Numbered from the stretch's first letter, positions 25,410 through 34,281 are shown. The stretch is DNA of 36,741 nucleotides from Lachnospiraceae bacterium (GCA_016281385.1 JAEEIN010000158.1:1-36741), one strand, 5' to 3'. Notes: generated by a model from the sequence alone, not told the origin. Translations and numbers: made by a program.

Positions 25410-26681
25410 TTGATAATCTCAAACGTTAACTTTGTGGATCCGGTTACGGAAACCATAAACAACTGCGATATAAAGATAGATCTGGGAAGGATAACGGCTT
25501 TTGCAGCTGCGGGCAGCTTAAAGGACGACGGCGACGGCTTTATTGATGCAACGGGACTTTGCGCGTCCCCTTCTTTTTGCGATATCCACTCCCATTTCAG
25601 GGATCCGGGATTTACATATAAAGAAGATATCCTTTCGGGAGCGGAATGTGCCAAGAGGGGTGGATATACGGATATCATCCTGATGGCAAACACAAACCCG
25701 GCGGTTGACAATGCCGAGACTCTTCTATATATTCAGAACCGGTGCCTGGAAACGGGTATACATGTTCAGACCTGTGGCTCCGTTACAAAAGGGCTTAAAG
25801 GCGAGGAACTTACCGACATGGCTGATCTTAAAGCCCGGGGCGCTGTGGGATTTACCGATGACGGTATTCCCCTTATGGACGAGATCCTTCTTGAGAAGGC
25901 CATGGAGATATGCAAGTCCCTTGATGTACCGATCTCACTTCATGAGGAGGATAAGAATCTCATAAAGGAAAGCGGTGTCAATACGGGAGAAGCCAGTGCC
26001 CATTACGGTATCGGAGGTGCTCCGAGAGAGGCAGAGTACAAGCTTGTTGCCCGGGATATAGAACTTGCCAAGAAGACCGGTGTACGCCTCGATGTTCAGC
26101 ATGTAAGCTGCAAGGAGACGGTGGAACTGGTGAGAAAGGCAAGAAAAGCAGGCTTTAAGAATATCTATGCGGAGGCCACGCCCCATCACATCTCAATGAC
26201 CGAAACCGCATTGTTTGAATACGGAAGCAATGCCAAGATGAATCCGCCCCTTCGTACCGAGGAGGACAGGCAGGCAATCATAGAAGGCATTAAAGACGGG
26301 ACGATCTCCTTCATCGCAACGGACCATGCGCCTCATTCGAAAGAAGAAAAAGACCGCCCGCTTTTGAAAGCTCCTTCCGGAATCCTGGGCCTTGAAACCG
26401 CATTCAGCATCGGCTATGAGTTCCTGGTTGAATCCGGTGCAATAAAGCTTCCGAAGCTTATAAGGCTCTTAACCCTGGAGCCCAGGCAGTTCTACAACAT
26501 GAAATGTCCCGCTGTCGGTGTCAACGATCCGGCGGATCTTGTTATTTTTGATATAAAAGCCAAGTGGAGATTTACGAAGAGTAAGTCCAAGTCCTTCAAC
26601 ACACCGTTAAAGGATCGTGTGATGCACGGAAAGATAAAATATACTCTCTGCGGAGGAAAGATCGTATATGAAGAAATATGA
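25410..26681 (+). CDS. pyrC: Dihydroorotase
   Basis: A 423-residue class I dihydroorotase, which closes carbamoyl-aspartate to dihydroorotate in pyrimidine synthesis. The zinc-binding motif is DIHSHFRDPGFTYKED (His60, His62). NTNPAVDN, HEED, TPHHISMTE and ATDHAPHSKEEK, the later metal-site and catalytic Asp segments, are all present. The start is most likely TTG at 25410 (LIISNVNFVD), with AAAGGAAG 9 bases before it. A frame-open extension from a TTG at 25377 has no ribosome binding site. The stop overlaps the pyrK start by 14 bases, so the genes are co-translated. Confidence 0.94.
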   Translation: MIISNVNFVDPVTETINNCDIKIDLGRITAFAAAGSLKDDGDGFIDATGLCASPSFCDIHSHFRDPGFTYKEDILSGAECAKRGGYTDIILMANTNPAVDNAETLLYIQNRCLETGIHVQTCGSVTKGLKGEELTDMADLKARGAVGFTDDGIPLMDEILLEKAMEICKSLDVPISLHEEDKNLIKESGVNTGEASAHYGIGGAPREAEYKLVARDIELAKKTGVRLDVQHVSCKETVELVRKARKAGFKNIYAEATPHHISMTETALFEYGSNAKMNPPLRTEEDRQAIIEGIKDGTISFIATDHAPHSKEEKDRPLLKAPSGILGLETAFSIGYEFLVESGAIKLPKLIRLLTLEPRQFYNMKCPAVGVNDPADLVIFDIKAKWRFTKSKSKSFNTPLKDRVMHGKIKYTLCGGKIVYEEI

Positions 26682-27441
26682 AATGGGAAAAGTGAGGGAG
26701 ATCAAGTCTCTTGCTCCCGGAATATTTGATATGAAGGTGGAATGTACATTGTCCGAATATGCCCTTCCCGGGCAGTTTGCGATGCTGTATCCAAAGAGTG
26801 CTTCAACGCTTCTTCCCAGGCCCATCAGTATCTGTGAGGTTGAAAAGGGCGCTCTCAGATTTGTGTTCAGGGTTGCGGGAAAGGGTACGAAGGAATTTTC
26901 CGGTTACTCGGCAGGGGATGAGATAAGGGTTATGGGCCCAATCGGAAACGGCTATCCCCTCGATGCCGCAAAGGGCAGGAAAGCAGTGCTTCTCGGCGGA
27001 GGAATCGGCGTTCCTCCCATCCTTGAGCTTGCCAGGCAGTTATCGGAAAAAGAAAGCGACGTGACCGTTATTCCCGGTTACAGGGATTCAAATATGTTCC
27101 TTAAGGAAGACTTCGAGAAGTATGCAAAGACCCTTGTTGCTACTGAAGACGGAAGCTTCGGAACAAAGGGAAATGTCATGGACGCCATCAGGGAGAACGG
27201 TATTAAGCCCGATGTGATCTATGCCTGCGGCCCCATGCCCATGTTAAAGGCGATAAAGAAATATGCCGAAGAGAACGGTATAGAGGCGTATATTTCTCTC
27301 GAAGAGAGAATGGCCTGCGGAGTCGGTGCATGCCTTGGCTGTGTCGTAAAAACAAAGGAACCGGACCATCACTCCCATGTAAACAACACCCGCATATGTA
27401 CCGAGGGACCGGTTTTTGAAGCAAGGGAGGTGGAAATCTGA
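26668..27441 (+). CDS. pyrK: Dihydroorotate dehydrogenase B, electron transfer subunit
   Basis: A 257-residue FAD and [2Fe-2S] protein that passes electrons from PyrD's flavin to NAD. The flavin-binding region includes LLPRPISICEVE, and the NAD-binding domain has LLGGGIGVPPILELA. The cluster cysteines are Cys217, Cys222, Cys225 and Cys244 in ACGVGACLGCVVK and RICTEGPVF, the standard PyrK spacing. The start at 26668 has GGAGG 11 bases upstream within pyrC; an in-frame ATG at 26683 is an alternative. It shares one base with pyrD (TGATG). Confidence 0.96.
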   Translation: MKKYEMGKVREIKSLAPGIFDMKVECTLSEYALPGQFAMLYPKSASTLLPRPISICEVEKGALRFVFRVAGKGTKEFSGYSAGDEIRVMGPIGNGYPLDAAKGRKAVLLGGGIGVPPILELARQLSEKESDVTVIPGYRDSNMFLKEDFEKYAKTLVATEDGSFGTKGNVMDAIRENGIKPDVIYACGPMPMLKAIKKYAEENGIEAYISLEERMACGVGACLGCVVKTKEPDHHSHVNNTRICTEGPVFEAREVEI

Positions 27442-28343
27442 TGAATACAAAGGTAACCATAGCGGGAGTTGAGTTTAAAAACCCCGTTACCACCGCTTCC
27501 GGAACCTTCGGATCGGGAATGGAATATTCTGAATTTGTGGATCTTTCAAAGCTTGGAGCAGTAACAACAAAAGGTGTTGCAAGCACACCCTGGCCCGGAA
27601 ATCCCACGCCCCGTGTCTGTGAAGTATACGGCGGAATGTTAAATGCCATAGGTCTTCAGAATCCCGGTATCGATGTTTTCTGTGAAAGGGATATTCCTTT
27701 CTTAAAGAATTATGACACGAAGATCATAGTAAACGTCTGTGGAAAAACAGTGGAAGAATATGTGGCCGTAGTGGAAAAACTTGCTGATCAGCCCGTAGAT
27801 ATGCTTGAGATCAACGTTTCCTGTCCCAATGTTAAGGAAGGTGCCATCGCCTTTGGTCAGGATGCAAAGGCTCTTGAAAATATCACAAAAGAGATAAAGA
27901 AGGCGGCAAAGCAGCCGGTTGTAATGAAATTAAGCCCCAACGTAACCAGGATCGCCGACATGGCGAAGGCTGCGGAGGCAGCGGGTGCAGATGCGATATC
28001 TCTTATCAATACCATCACCGGTATGAAGATCGATATTGAAAGAAGGAAGTTTGTTCTTGCGAACAAGACAGGCGGAATGTCGGGACCTGCCATCAAGCCG
28101 GTGGCTGTGAGGATGGTTTATGAAGCCGCTCATGCGGTAAATATCCCAATCATCGGAATGGGAGGTATCGCAACTTATGAGGATGCCATAGAGTTTATAC
28201 TTGCGGGAGCCACCATGGTAGCCGTGGGAGCATACAATTTTGTGAATCCCAATGCTACAGTCGAGGTGGTTGACGGAATAGAAGATTATATGAAGAGACA
28301 CGGGATCGAGGATATCAATTCGATCCGGGGCGCTGTTGAATGA
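27441..28343 (+). CDS. pyrD: Dihydroorotate dehydrogenase B, catalytic subunit
   Basis: A 300-residue FMN protein of class 1B, which oxidises dihydroorotate to orotate and works as a heterotetramer with PyrK. The active-site Cys128 lies in EINVSCPNVKEG, the mark of class 1 enzymes that use Cys as base. TTASGTFGSG, NAIGLQNPG and the C-terminal phosphate-binding GMGGI and ATMVAVGA segments fit. The AGGGAGG site lies within the end of pyrK. A terminator follows the stop. The remaining pyr genes are not in the window. Confidence 0.97.
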   Translation: MNTKVTIAGVEFKNPVTTASGTFGSGMEYSEFVDLSKLGAVTTKGVASTPWPGNPTPRVCEVYGGMLNAIGLQNPGIDVFCERDIPFLKNYDTKIIVNVCGKTVEEYVAVVEKLADQPVDMLEINVSCPNVKEGAIAFGQDAKALENITKEIKKAAKQPVVMKLSPNVTRIADMAKAAEAAGADAISLINTITGMKIDIERRKFVLANKTGGMSGPAIKPVAVRMVYEAAHAVNIPIIGMGGIATYEDAIEFILAGATMVAVGAYNFVNPNATVEVVDGIEDYMKRHGIEDINSIRGAVE

Positions 28344-28347
28344 TAAT

Positions 28348-28385
28348 AAAAGGACCGAAGCCTTTATGACTTCGGTCCTTTTTAT
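28348..28385. terminator. Bidirectional terminator after pyrD
   Basis: A 13-bp perfect stem (28348-28360 with 28370-28382) with a 9-base loop and a T-rich end lies between pyrD and the convergent minus-strand gene. It can serve both. Confidence 0.88.
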
Positions 28386-28399
28386 TTGGGTTGGGCTGT

Positions 28400-28999
28400 T
28401 TAGCTTTCAGCTTTTTGATTCTCTTCGGCGATAGCGTCGAATTTCTTCATCACGGCGTCGTAGGTCTTCTGGGAAATCTCGGGAAGTTTGCCTCCCCAGG
28501 TCTTCTCGGCCTGTTCATAGCCCGTCTTGAATGCTTCACGCATACTTTCGAGCTTTGAAGGATCGCCGCCGGTGAGAGCCATTGCAAAATCCACGATACG
28601 GTCGGAGGTCTGTTCAACTCCCCAATATCCGTCTTCTGCGATGTCCTTTTCTGCCAAAGCCTTCGTCTCGGGATCAACCTCGAACTTGCCTTCACGAAGG
28701 AAGTTCCACATGTCGTTTGCATCGGCATAAGCGCCTGCCTGCTTGGAAATAAGCTGCTGGACTATGCTCTGCAACTGCTGTACGTGGGCCTCGGCATCGG
28801 TTTTGAGCTTAGTGATAAGCTCCTGGTTTGCCTTGTAGGTTTTCGTCGGAACTTCAAGCTTGGGTTCGTAAACGGCTGCCGCTTCCTCCTTCTGAGTCGT
28901 GTTCTCGGCAGCAGTCTTTTCAACCGTCTCGGTTTCCTTTACTGCATTGGCATATGCAGAATAACTATCACCTACGTTCGTAATTCCGTTTACGTTCAT
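28400..28999 (-). CDS. Uncharacterised small protein, SigD-type -10 upstream
   Basis: A 199-residue acidic protein that I do not recognise as a defined domain. The ATG at 28999 is chosen because AAAGGAA precedes it at 7 bases; an upstream ATG (29023) has no ribosome binding site. The N-terminus (MNVNGITNVGDSYSAYAN) is polar with no signal peptide or membrane helix. Residues about 15-45 are rich in Thr, Glu and Ala and look disordered. The region about 50-90 (KTYKANQELITKLKTDAEAHVQQLQ, in two helical pieces) is probably coiled-coil. The rest is helical. It is a single-gene unit with a terminator behind it and a sigma-28 -10 element in front, so a motility- or flagellum-linked role is possible. 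Confidence 0.75.
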   Translation of the reverse strand: MNVNGITNVGDSYSAYANAVKETETVEKTAAENTTQKEEAAAVYEPKLEVPTKTYKANQELITKLKTDAEAHVQQLQSIVQQLISKQAGAYADANDMWNFLREGKFEVDPETKALAEKDIAEDGYWGVEQTSDRIVDFAMALTGGDPSKLESMREAFKTGYEQAEKTWGGKLPEISQKTYDAVMKKFDAIAEENQKAES

Positions 29000-29088
29000 A
29001 GTGTTTCCTTTCTTCGCATCCATGCGATGGTGATTGGTGAATAGTTAATCTCCCCTTAAACAGGGGCAGTTTATGGTTTCTATCCTTA

Positions 29089-29115
29089 TTATCGGCTATC
29101 TTTCGGAAAAAAGTA
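29089..29115 (-). promoter_or_regulatory. Sigma-28 type -10 element upstream of the 199-residue protein
   Basis: The minus strand reads GCCGATAA at 29097-29090, identical to the flagellar sigma factor -10. The -35 at the expected 15-16 base distance reads TTAC or TACT rather than TAAA, so the promoter is only half-consensus. It is about 90 bases from the start codon. Confidence 0.6.
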
Positions 29116-29133
29116 ACCCCCTTTTTGAAAAAA

Positions 29134-29161
29134 TTGAAAAAAATTTTATTTATTATATAAT
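29134..29161 (+). promoter_or_regulatory. Promoter for the ispE operon
   Basis: TTGAAA (29134-29139) and a perfect TATAAT (29156-29161) are separated by 16 bases in an A/T-rich stretch, about 48 bases before ispE. It is divergent from the sigma-28 type element. Confidence 0.68.
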
Positions 29162-29208
29162 TGTTTAGAGAATATTGTATACAAAGTACAGGATACAGGG
29201 TACAAAAC

Positions 29209-30069
29209 ATGATAAAAGAAGACGCATATGCAAAAATAAACCTATCCCTCGATATAGTGGGAAAGCGTCCCGACGGATATCACGAGGTGTGCATGATAAT
29301 GCAGACCATCGATCTTCACGATACCCTCACATTTGAAGAATGTGATGAAGGCATTGTTCTTGTTACGGACTCGGAGGAGTTAAATGCGGAGAGTGATTCC
29401 GGAAAGGACAATCTCATCGTAAAGGCGGCAAAAGCGTTGTTTTTACGGAAGGGGGAAAACAGGGGAGTTAAGATAACCCTTACGAAGCGCATACCCATTG
29501 CAGCGGGAATGGCCGGGGGAAGTACCGACGCGGCTGCCGCATTAAGGGGCATAAACAGGCTATTCGGATACGGACTTACCGATGAGGAACTGGAAGAGAT
29601 CGGTGTGAAGCTTGGAGCGGACGTGCCCTACTGTGTCAAGGGCGGTACAAAGCTGTCCGAGGGTATCGGTGAGGTGCTGACGGAGCTTCCCGCACCCGGA
29701 AAAACGGCACTTGTGATCTGCAAGCCTCCGGTGAACATATCCACAAAGGAAGTTTATGAGAAGTACGATGCACTCAGGGATCCGTTCCATCCTGACGTAA
29801 AGGCCATGGTTGAAGCCATAAAGGCGGGAGAGTCTTCCAAGATCCCCGGACTTTGCGGCAATTCCCTTGAAAAGGTAACTAAGGAGATCTATCCACGTAT
29901 CGGTGAGATAGAGAGATTTTTTGAAGAAAACGGTGCGATACGTGCCGTAATGACGGGCTCGGGCCCTACGGTATTTGCTTTTGTGCCCAAGGAAGATCAG
30001 GCCCGCATTGAGAGCCTTGTGAAGGACCGTTTCCCCGATTGTTATGTGAAAGGACATTTTTATGGATGA
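29209..30069 (+). CDS. ispE: 4-diphosphocytidyl-2-C-methyl-D-erythritol kinase
   Basis: A 286-residue GHMP kinase that phosphorylates CDP-methylerythritol in the non-mevalonate isoprenoid pathway. DAYAKINLSLDIVGKRPDGYHE is the N-terminal IspE signature. The ATP-binding glycine-rich loop is PIAAGMAGGSTDAAAAL (from residue 96). Near the C-terminus is MTGSGPTVFAF, the GHMP C-terminal block. The ATG at 29209 is preferred over the frame-open 29161 because it begins at the conserved region; its AGGG site is weak. It overlaps the GntR gene by 8 bases. Confidence 0.96.
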   Translation: MIKEDAYAKINLSLDIVGKRPDGYHEVCMIMQTIDLHDTLTFEECDEGIVLVTDSEELNAESDSGKDNLIVKAAKALFLRKGENRGVKITLTKRIPIAAGMAGGSTDAAAALRGINRLFGYGLTDEELEEIGVKLGADVPYCVKGGTKLSEGIGEVLTELPAPGKTALVICKPPVNISTKEVYEKYDALRDPFHPDVKAMVEAIKAGESSKIPGLCGNSLEKVTKEIYPRIGEIERFFEENGAIRAVMTGSGPTVFAFVPKEDQARIESLVKDRFPDCYVKGHFYG

Positions 30070-30733
30070 TATTATTCTCGATATGGATCAATACCTTCCC
30101 TTGCGTGACGTTGTATTCCACGCGCTGAGAAAGGCGATACTGACAGGCAAGCTTAAGCCCGGAGAAAGGCTGATGGAGATACATCTTGCCAAGCAGCTGG
30201 GCGTAAGCCGTACTCCGGTCCGTGAAGCGATCCACAAGCTTGAACTGGAAGGCCTTGCGACAATGATCCCCAGAAGGGGCGCACAGGTAGCCCAGATCTC
30301 GGAAAAGGGCTTAAAGGATGTACTGGAACTTCGGCGTGCGCTTGACGTTTTCTGCGCGCAGATAGCCTGCGAGAGAATGACTCCGGAAGAAGAAAAAGAA
30401 CTTCGGGAGACCTGCAAAGCCTTTGAAGAGGCGACCGGAACAAAAGACACTACTGTCATTGCGAAAGCAGACGTGGCTTTCCATGATGTGATAATCAATT
30501 CCACCAGAAACGAAAGGCTCATCACCACCATCAACAATCTGGCGGAGCAGATCTACAGATACAGATTCGAATATATAAAGGATGATTCCCAGCATTCCCG
30601 TCTCATAGAAGAGCACAGGAGGCTTGTTGATGCGATCCTTAACAAGGATCCCGAAAAGGCCGGAAAGGCGGCGGGGATCCACATCGACAATCAGGAACAT
30701 TCCATATTGAGCCAGATAAATTTAGAGGACTGA
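30062..30733 (+). CDS. GntR/FadR-type transcriptional regulator (FCD domain)
   Basis: A 223-residue DNA-binding protein. The N-terminal winged helix-turn-helix (about residues 10-80) has LKPGERLMEIHLAKQLGVSR followed by TPVREAIHKLELEGL, the hallmark of the GntR family. The C-terminal helical FCD domain (about 90-215) contains ADVAFHDVI, EEHRRLVDAI and GIHIDNQE, whose Asp and His residues bind a metal ion in relatives. The effector is unknown. It overlaps ispE and is followed after two bases by a DUF1934 gene. This ispE-GntR-DUF1934 linkage may mean co-expression; regulation of the operon by this protein is not shown. Confidence 0.9.
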   Translation: MDDIILDMDQYLPLRDVVFHALRKAILTGKLKPGERLMEIHLAKQLGVSRTPVREAIHKLELEGLATMIPRRGAQVAQISEKGLKDVLELRRALDVFCAQIACERMTPEEEKELRETCKAFEEATGTKDTTVIAKADVAFHDVIINSTRNERLITTINNLAEQIYRYRFEYIKDDSQHSRLIEEHRRLVDAILNKDPEKAGKAAGIHIDNQEHSILSQINLED

Positions 30734-30735
30734 CT

Positions 30736-31164
30736 ATGTTAAGAGATGTAAAAATAACCGTCATCGGAGAATCCGACAGCGGAAACCCCTTCGAGGCTCC
30801 GGACCGTACCGTTACAAACGCGGTGGGCTCACTGGAGGATTCGGGGGAGCACATTCTTGTTTCTTTTGAGGAGACCGACGAGGAATCGGGGCAGGTACTT
30901 AAGACCACTCTCCGCTTCAACGGGGATATGCTTGAGGTAACAAGAAGAGGATTACTTGAATCGGTTCTTACCTTTAAGAGAGACGAACGCTGGGAATCGG
31001 CCTACGAAACACCCTACGGAAGCTTTCTCATGGCAACCCGGACCGGACATTTCGAAAAAGTCGAAAATGAGGACAAAATAAATCTCCATGTCGGTTATGA
31101 CATGGAGATCAATAATGATTTCGTATCGAAGAACAAAACTTTCATCGAGATCGAATTTATTTAA
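30736..31164 (+). CDS. DUF1934 beta-barrel protein
   Basis: A 142-residue protein of the DUF1934 (YwiB-like) family, a lipocalin-like small beta-barrel of unknown role in Firmicutes. Recognisable strands are ITVIGES, HILVSFEE, TLRFNGDMLEVTRRG and the C-terminal ETPYGSFLMATRT followed by INLHVGYDMEINN. GAGGA precedes the ATG. It is the last gene of the ispE operon. Its 3' end overlaps the convergent minus-strand gene by 8 bases, and it carries that gene's probable terminator within codons for about residues 116-125. It has no plus-strand terminator that I can see. Confidence 0.88.
   Translation: MLRDVKITVIGESDSGNPFEAPDRTVTNAVGSLEDSGEHILVSFEETDEESGQVLKTTLRFNGDMLEVTRRGLLESVLTFKRDERWESAYETPYGSFLMATRTGHFEKVENEDKINLHVGYDMEINNDFVSKNKTFIEIEFI
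31081..31109 (-). terminator. Minus-strand intrinsic terminator inside the DUF1934 gene
   Basis: An 11-bp perfect stem (ATCTCCATGTC, 31082-31092; GACATGGAGAT, 31099-31109) with a 6-base loop is followed on the minus strand by TTATTTTG. It lies 48 bases beyond the end of the minus-strand gene, within the coding sequence of the convergent gene. No such tail exists on the plus strand. Confidence 0.72.
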
Positions 31165-31633
31165 CGGGCGTTGCACCTGCTTTTTCCTGAAGCTTCTCAA
31201 CCCAGGCTTTGAAGCCCTTCTTCTTGACGGGAGCGGCGCTTGTGTTCTTTCCGTGAAGGCCCTTAACGCCGGTAATGTAAATACCGCTTACGGTTGCCTT
31301 TACTTCCTTCTTTACGGGAACCTCGTCGAAGATCTTCTCGTCACATACAAGGCTCATGACCTGAGGGCCGACCTTGGCTTTGACAATGGGAAGCTTTGCG
31401 CGTCTCATAAGCTTGGGAGTCTGCTCGATCACCGACTGGGGCAGGCCCGATTCGGTAAGCTTCATCCGTTTCTTGTCTATGATCAGCATTGAAACCGTCT
31501 GCTTATACTGCTCCATCTGAGCTTCCTGCTCAGCCTGTTTCTTTTCAGCCTTCTTACCAAAGATATATAATGCAACGATCGCGGCGATCAGAATGACCGC
31601 AATTACAATAGTGATTATCCATCCTGTACTCAT
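31157..31633 (-). CDS. Small single-pass membrane protein, function unknown
   Basis: A 158-residue protein with one N-terminal membrane helix (about residues 5-25, rich in Ile, Val and Ala). A basic/coiled stretch (KKAEKKQAEQEAQMEQYKQT) and a soluble domain of about 100 residues follow. The soluble part (KRMKLTESGLPQS... VCDEKIFDEVPVKKEV) has no motif I recognise. The N-terminus recalls YajC-like proteins, but I do not assign it there. A strong CGAAGGAGG site lies before the ATG. It overlaps the convergent DUF1934 gene by 8 bases. It is preceded by its own promoter. Confidence 0.78.
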   Translation of the reverse strand: MSTGWIITIVIAVILIAAIVALYIFGKKAEKKQAEQEAQMEQYKQTVSMLIIDKKRMKLTESGLPQSVIEQTPKLMRRAKLPIVKAKVGPQVMSLVCDEKIFDEVPVKKEVKATVSGIYITGVKGLHGKNTSAAPVKKKGFKAWVEKLQEKAGATPVK

Positions 31634-31665
31634 GGGTGGTACCTCCTTCGTTCAATACACGTGAA

Positions 31666-31694
31666 AGTATAGCATTTACTATTTTCTCATGCAA
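31666..31694 (-). promoter_or_regulatory. Promoter for the small membrane protein gene
   Basis: On the minus strand, TTGCAT (31694-31689) and TATACT (31671-31666) are 17 bases apart, about 33 bases before the start. It is divergent from the FKBP lipoprotein gene. Confidence 0.7.
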
Positions 31695-31780
31695 TAAAAA
31701 ACGATAATAAAAAACTTTATTTTTCCGTCAAACTGTGCTATAAAAGCATTATTGTTTGTTTAATACGGAAGGATGTACAT

Positions 31781-32866
31781 ATGAAGAAAAAATTGACGGC
31801 GCTGATCCTTGTTGCGGCCTGTCTGCTTTCTTTCGGGGCATGCGGGAAAAAGAACGCATCCGGAGACACTTCAACGGATGTAAGCACAGAGAATACGGCA
31901 AATGCCGAAGGCGTCGGGATCATAAGCCTGGGTAATTACAAAGGACTTACTGTGGAAGTTGCAAAGACAACCCCCTCGGAAGCCGAAATAAAGAATTATT
32001 CGGAATATTATTATCAGATGAAAGCGGCCGATATGAACTGGAATCGTAAGGCTGAACTCGGTGACACGGTTGTCATTGACTTCGAAGGGAAGATCGACGG
32101 AGAAACCTTTGAAGGCGGTTCGGCTCAGGATTATACCATTGTTCTCGGTTCCCACACATTCATCGACGGATTTGAAGACGGAATGGTGGGTATGGCGGTC
32201 GGAGATGTATGGGACCTGGATCTTCAGTTCCCTGAGAATTATAAGAGTGAGGAATATGCCGGAAAGCCCGTTGTTTTTACGGTAACATGTAAGAGTATAG
32301 TTCCTCCCATGAGCGATGAGACCATCGCGGCCCTTCAGGATGAGAATTATTCGGATCAGGCCGAATTTGAAGCATATGTCGGAACTCTTGTAGAGTCATA
32401 TTACACGGAAGATTACAATACTTCCGTCATTGCAGCCGTTCTTGAGCAGATCCTTGCGGATTCCGTGATCGGAACTCTTCCCGAGGACAGAATGACTGAG
32501 ATGAAGGAATATGTTATTGAGACATATATGTCGACGGCTGAATCCTACGGTGTGGATATCGATACGTATTTTTCTTATTACGGAACCACGCTTGAGGAGA
32601 TGGCTTCGGTATTTGTTAAGAGAGACCTTGTGTTTGAGGCGATTGCCGAGGCGGAAGGCTTCACATATACGGATGACGAGGTTGATGCCTATGTTCAGCA
32701 GGGCATAAACGAGATCGATGACTCAGTGTCGCTTGAGGAATTGTACGCCGTAGAATCAAGGGATAAGTACAGACAGTATATGATCCTTGACAAGGTGCAG
32801 GAATTCCTAGTTGCCAACACTGTCGTCAACGAACCTTCGACAGCGACCGAAACATCCGGGAAATAA
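31781..32866 (+). CDS. FKBP-type peptidyl-prolyl isomerase lipoprotein (trigger-factor-like)
   Basis: A 361-residue predicted lipoprotein: basic N-terminus, hydrophobic core and a lipobox ending at Cys21 (SFGAC). After a Ser/Thr/Asn-rich linker, residues about 85-170 form an FKBP-like domain with GDTVVIDFEGKIDGETFEGG, the GFEDGMVGMAVGD-type turn and FPENYKSEEYAGKPVVFTV. These are arranged as in trigger factor. Residues about 175-345 form an acidic helical arm, as in the chaperone part of trigger factor. It probably folds exported proteins on the outer face of the membrane. An acidic pI and a secretory anchor separate it from cytosolic trigger factor. The start has GGAAGGA upstream. I found no convincing promoter. 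Confidence 0.88.
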   Translation: MKKKLTALILVAACLLSFGACGKKNASGDTSTDVSTENTANAEGVGIISLGNYKGLTVEVAKTTPSEAEIKNYSEYYYQMKAADMNWNRKAELGDTVVIDFEGKIDGETFEGGSAQDYTIVLGSHTFIDGFEDGMVGMAVGDVWDLDLQFPENYKSEEYAGKPVVFTVTCKSIVPPMSDETIAALQDENYSDQAEFEAYVGTLVESYYTEDYNTSVIAAVLEQILADSVIGTLPEDRMTEMKEYVIETYMSTAESYGVDIDTYFSYYGTTLEEMASVFVKRDLVFEAIAEAEGFTYTDDEVDAYVQQGINEIDDSVSLEELYAVESRDKYRQYMILDKVQEFLVANTVVNEPSTATETSGK

Positions 32867-32889
32867 AAGAAAAGTGAGGAGATATAGCT

Positions 32890-34281
32890 ATGGAACTTAC
32901 AGACATCAGAGATCTGTACAAGGAAACAGACAAATACGTTGGTAAAGAAGTTACCATCGGCGGATGGGTAAGGAACCTCCGTGATTCAAAGACCTTTGGG
33001 TTCATCGTTATCAATGACGGAACCTATTTTCAGCCTTTACAGGTTGTATATTCCAATGAACTTGATAATTTCGACGTGATCTGCAAGCAGAATGTCGGTG
33101 CCGCACTTGTGTGCACCGGAACCATCGTGGCTACACCCGATGCAAAGCAGCCCTTTGAGATGCAGGCTAAGCACATTGCGGTTGAAGGAACATCGACTCC
33201 CGATTTTCCCATTCAGCCCAAGAGACACAGCCTTGAGTTCTTACGTACACTTCCCCATCTTCGTGCAAGAACAAACACATTCGAAGCGGTATTCCGTGTT
33301 CGTTCGCTTGTTGCTTTTGCGATTCATCTGTTCTTCCAGGAGAGAGGATTTGTTTATGTACATACACCCATCATCACGGGAAGTGACTGTGAAGGTGCCG
33401 GCGAGATGTTCCAGGTAACCACTCTTGACCTTAACAACCTTCCCATGACAGAGGATGGAAAGGTTGACATGAGCAAGGACTTCTTCAACAAGTCCACAAA
33501 CCTTACGGTTTCCGGTCAGTTAAACGGTGAGACCTATGCTTTCGCATTTAAGAACATCTACACCTTCGGACCTACATTCCGTGCCGAGAATTCCAACACT
33601 ACCCGTCATGCGGCTGAGTTCTGGATGATCGAGCCCGAGATGTGCTTCGCAGATCTTACGGATGATATGGAGGTTGCGGAAGCGATGATCAAGTTCATCA
33701 TCAACTATGTACTTGAGAATGCTCCCGAAGAGATGGAGTTCTTCAACAGCTTTGTTGACAAGGGACTCATCGAGAGACTTAAGCATGTTGCAAGCTCCGA
33801 CTTCGGACGCGTTACCTACACCGATGCCATTGCTATCCTTGAGAAGCATAACGATCAGTTCGAATATCCCGTTCACTGGGGCTCCGATCTTCAGACCGAG
33901 CATGAGAGATACCTTACAGAGGTTGAGTTTAAGCGCCCCGTATTCGTTACGGATTATCCGAAGGAGATCAAGGCCTTCTATATGAAGTTAAACGAGGACG
34001 GAAAGACCGTGGCCGCTATGGACTGCCTTGTTCCCGGTATCGGAGAGATCATCGGCGGATCACAGCGTGAGGACGATCTTGAGAAACTTTCCAAGAGAAT
34101 GGAAGAGTGCGGACTTAAGAAAGAGGATTACGATTTCTATCTCGATCTCAGAAGATACGGTTCCGCACGCCACGCAGGTTTCGGTCTCGGATTTGAGCGT
34201 TGCGTAATGTATGTTACCGGTATGGGCAACATCAGAGACGTAATTCCTTATCCCAGAACAGTAAATAACTGTGAATTATAA
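32890..34281 (+). CDS. asnS: Asparaginyl-tRNA synthetase
   Basis: A 463-residue class IIb synthetase that charges tRNA-Asn. The N-terminal OB-fold anticodon-binding domain includes [20 protein letters not shown]. Class II motif 2 is seen as [22 protein letters not shown] (two adjoining blocks) and motif 3 as [21 protein letters not shown]. The [17 protein letters not shown] segment is typical of AsnS. GAGGAG lies just before the ATG, and the gene is only 23 bases after the FKBP gene. There is no room for a T-box leader of its own. Confidence 0.97.
   Translation: MELTDIRDLYKETDKYVGKEVTIGGWVRNLRDSKTFGFIVINDGTYFQPLQVVYSNELDNFDVICKQNVGAALVCTGTIVATPDAKQPFEMQAKHIAVEGTSTPDFPIQPKRHSLEFLRTLPHLRARTNTFEAVFRVRSLVAFAIHLFFQERGFVYVHTPIITGSDCEGAGEMFQVTTLDLNNLPMTEDGKVDMSKDFFNKSTNLTVSGQLNGETYAFAFKNIYTFGPTFRAENSNTTRHAAEFWMIEPEMCFADLTDDMEVAEAMIKFIINYVLENAPEEMEFFNSFVDKGLIERLKHVASSDFGRVTYTDAIAILEKHNDQFEYPVHWGSDLQTEHERYLTEVEFKRPVFVTDYPKEIKAFYMKLNEDGKTVAAMDCLVPGIGEIIGGSQREDDLEKLSKRMEECGLKKEDYDFYLDLRRYGSARHAGFGLGFERCVMYVTGMGNIRDVIPYPRTVNNCEL

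Noticed and set aside
29560-30057. Minus-strand frame of 165 codons opposite ispE
   Set aside because: It is antisense to a well-supported IspE and has no supporting motifs.
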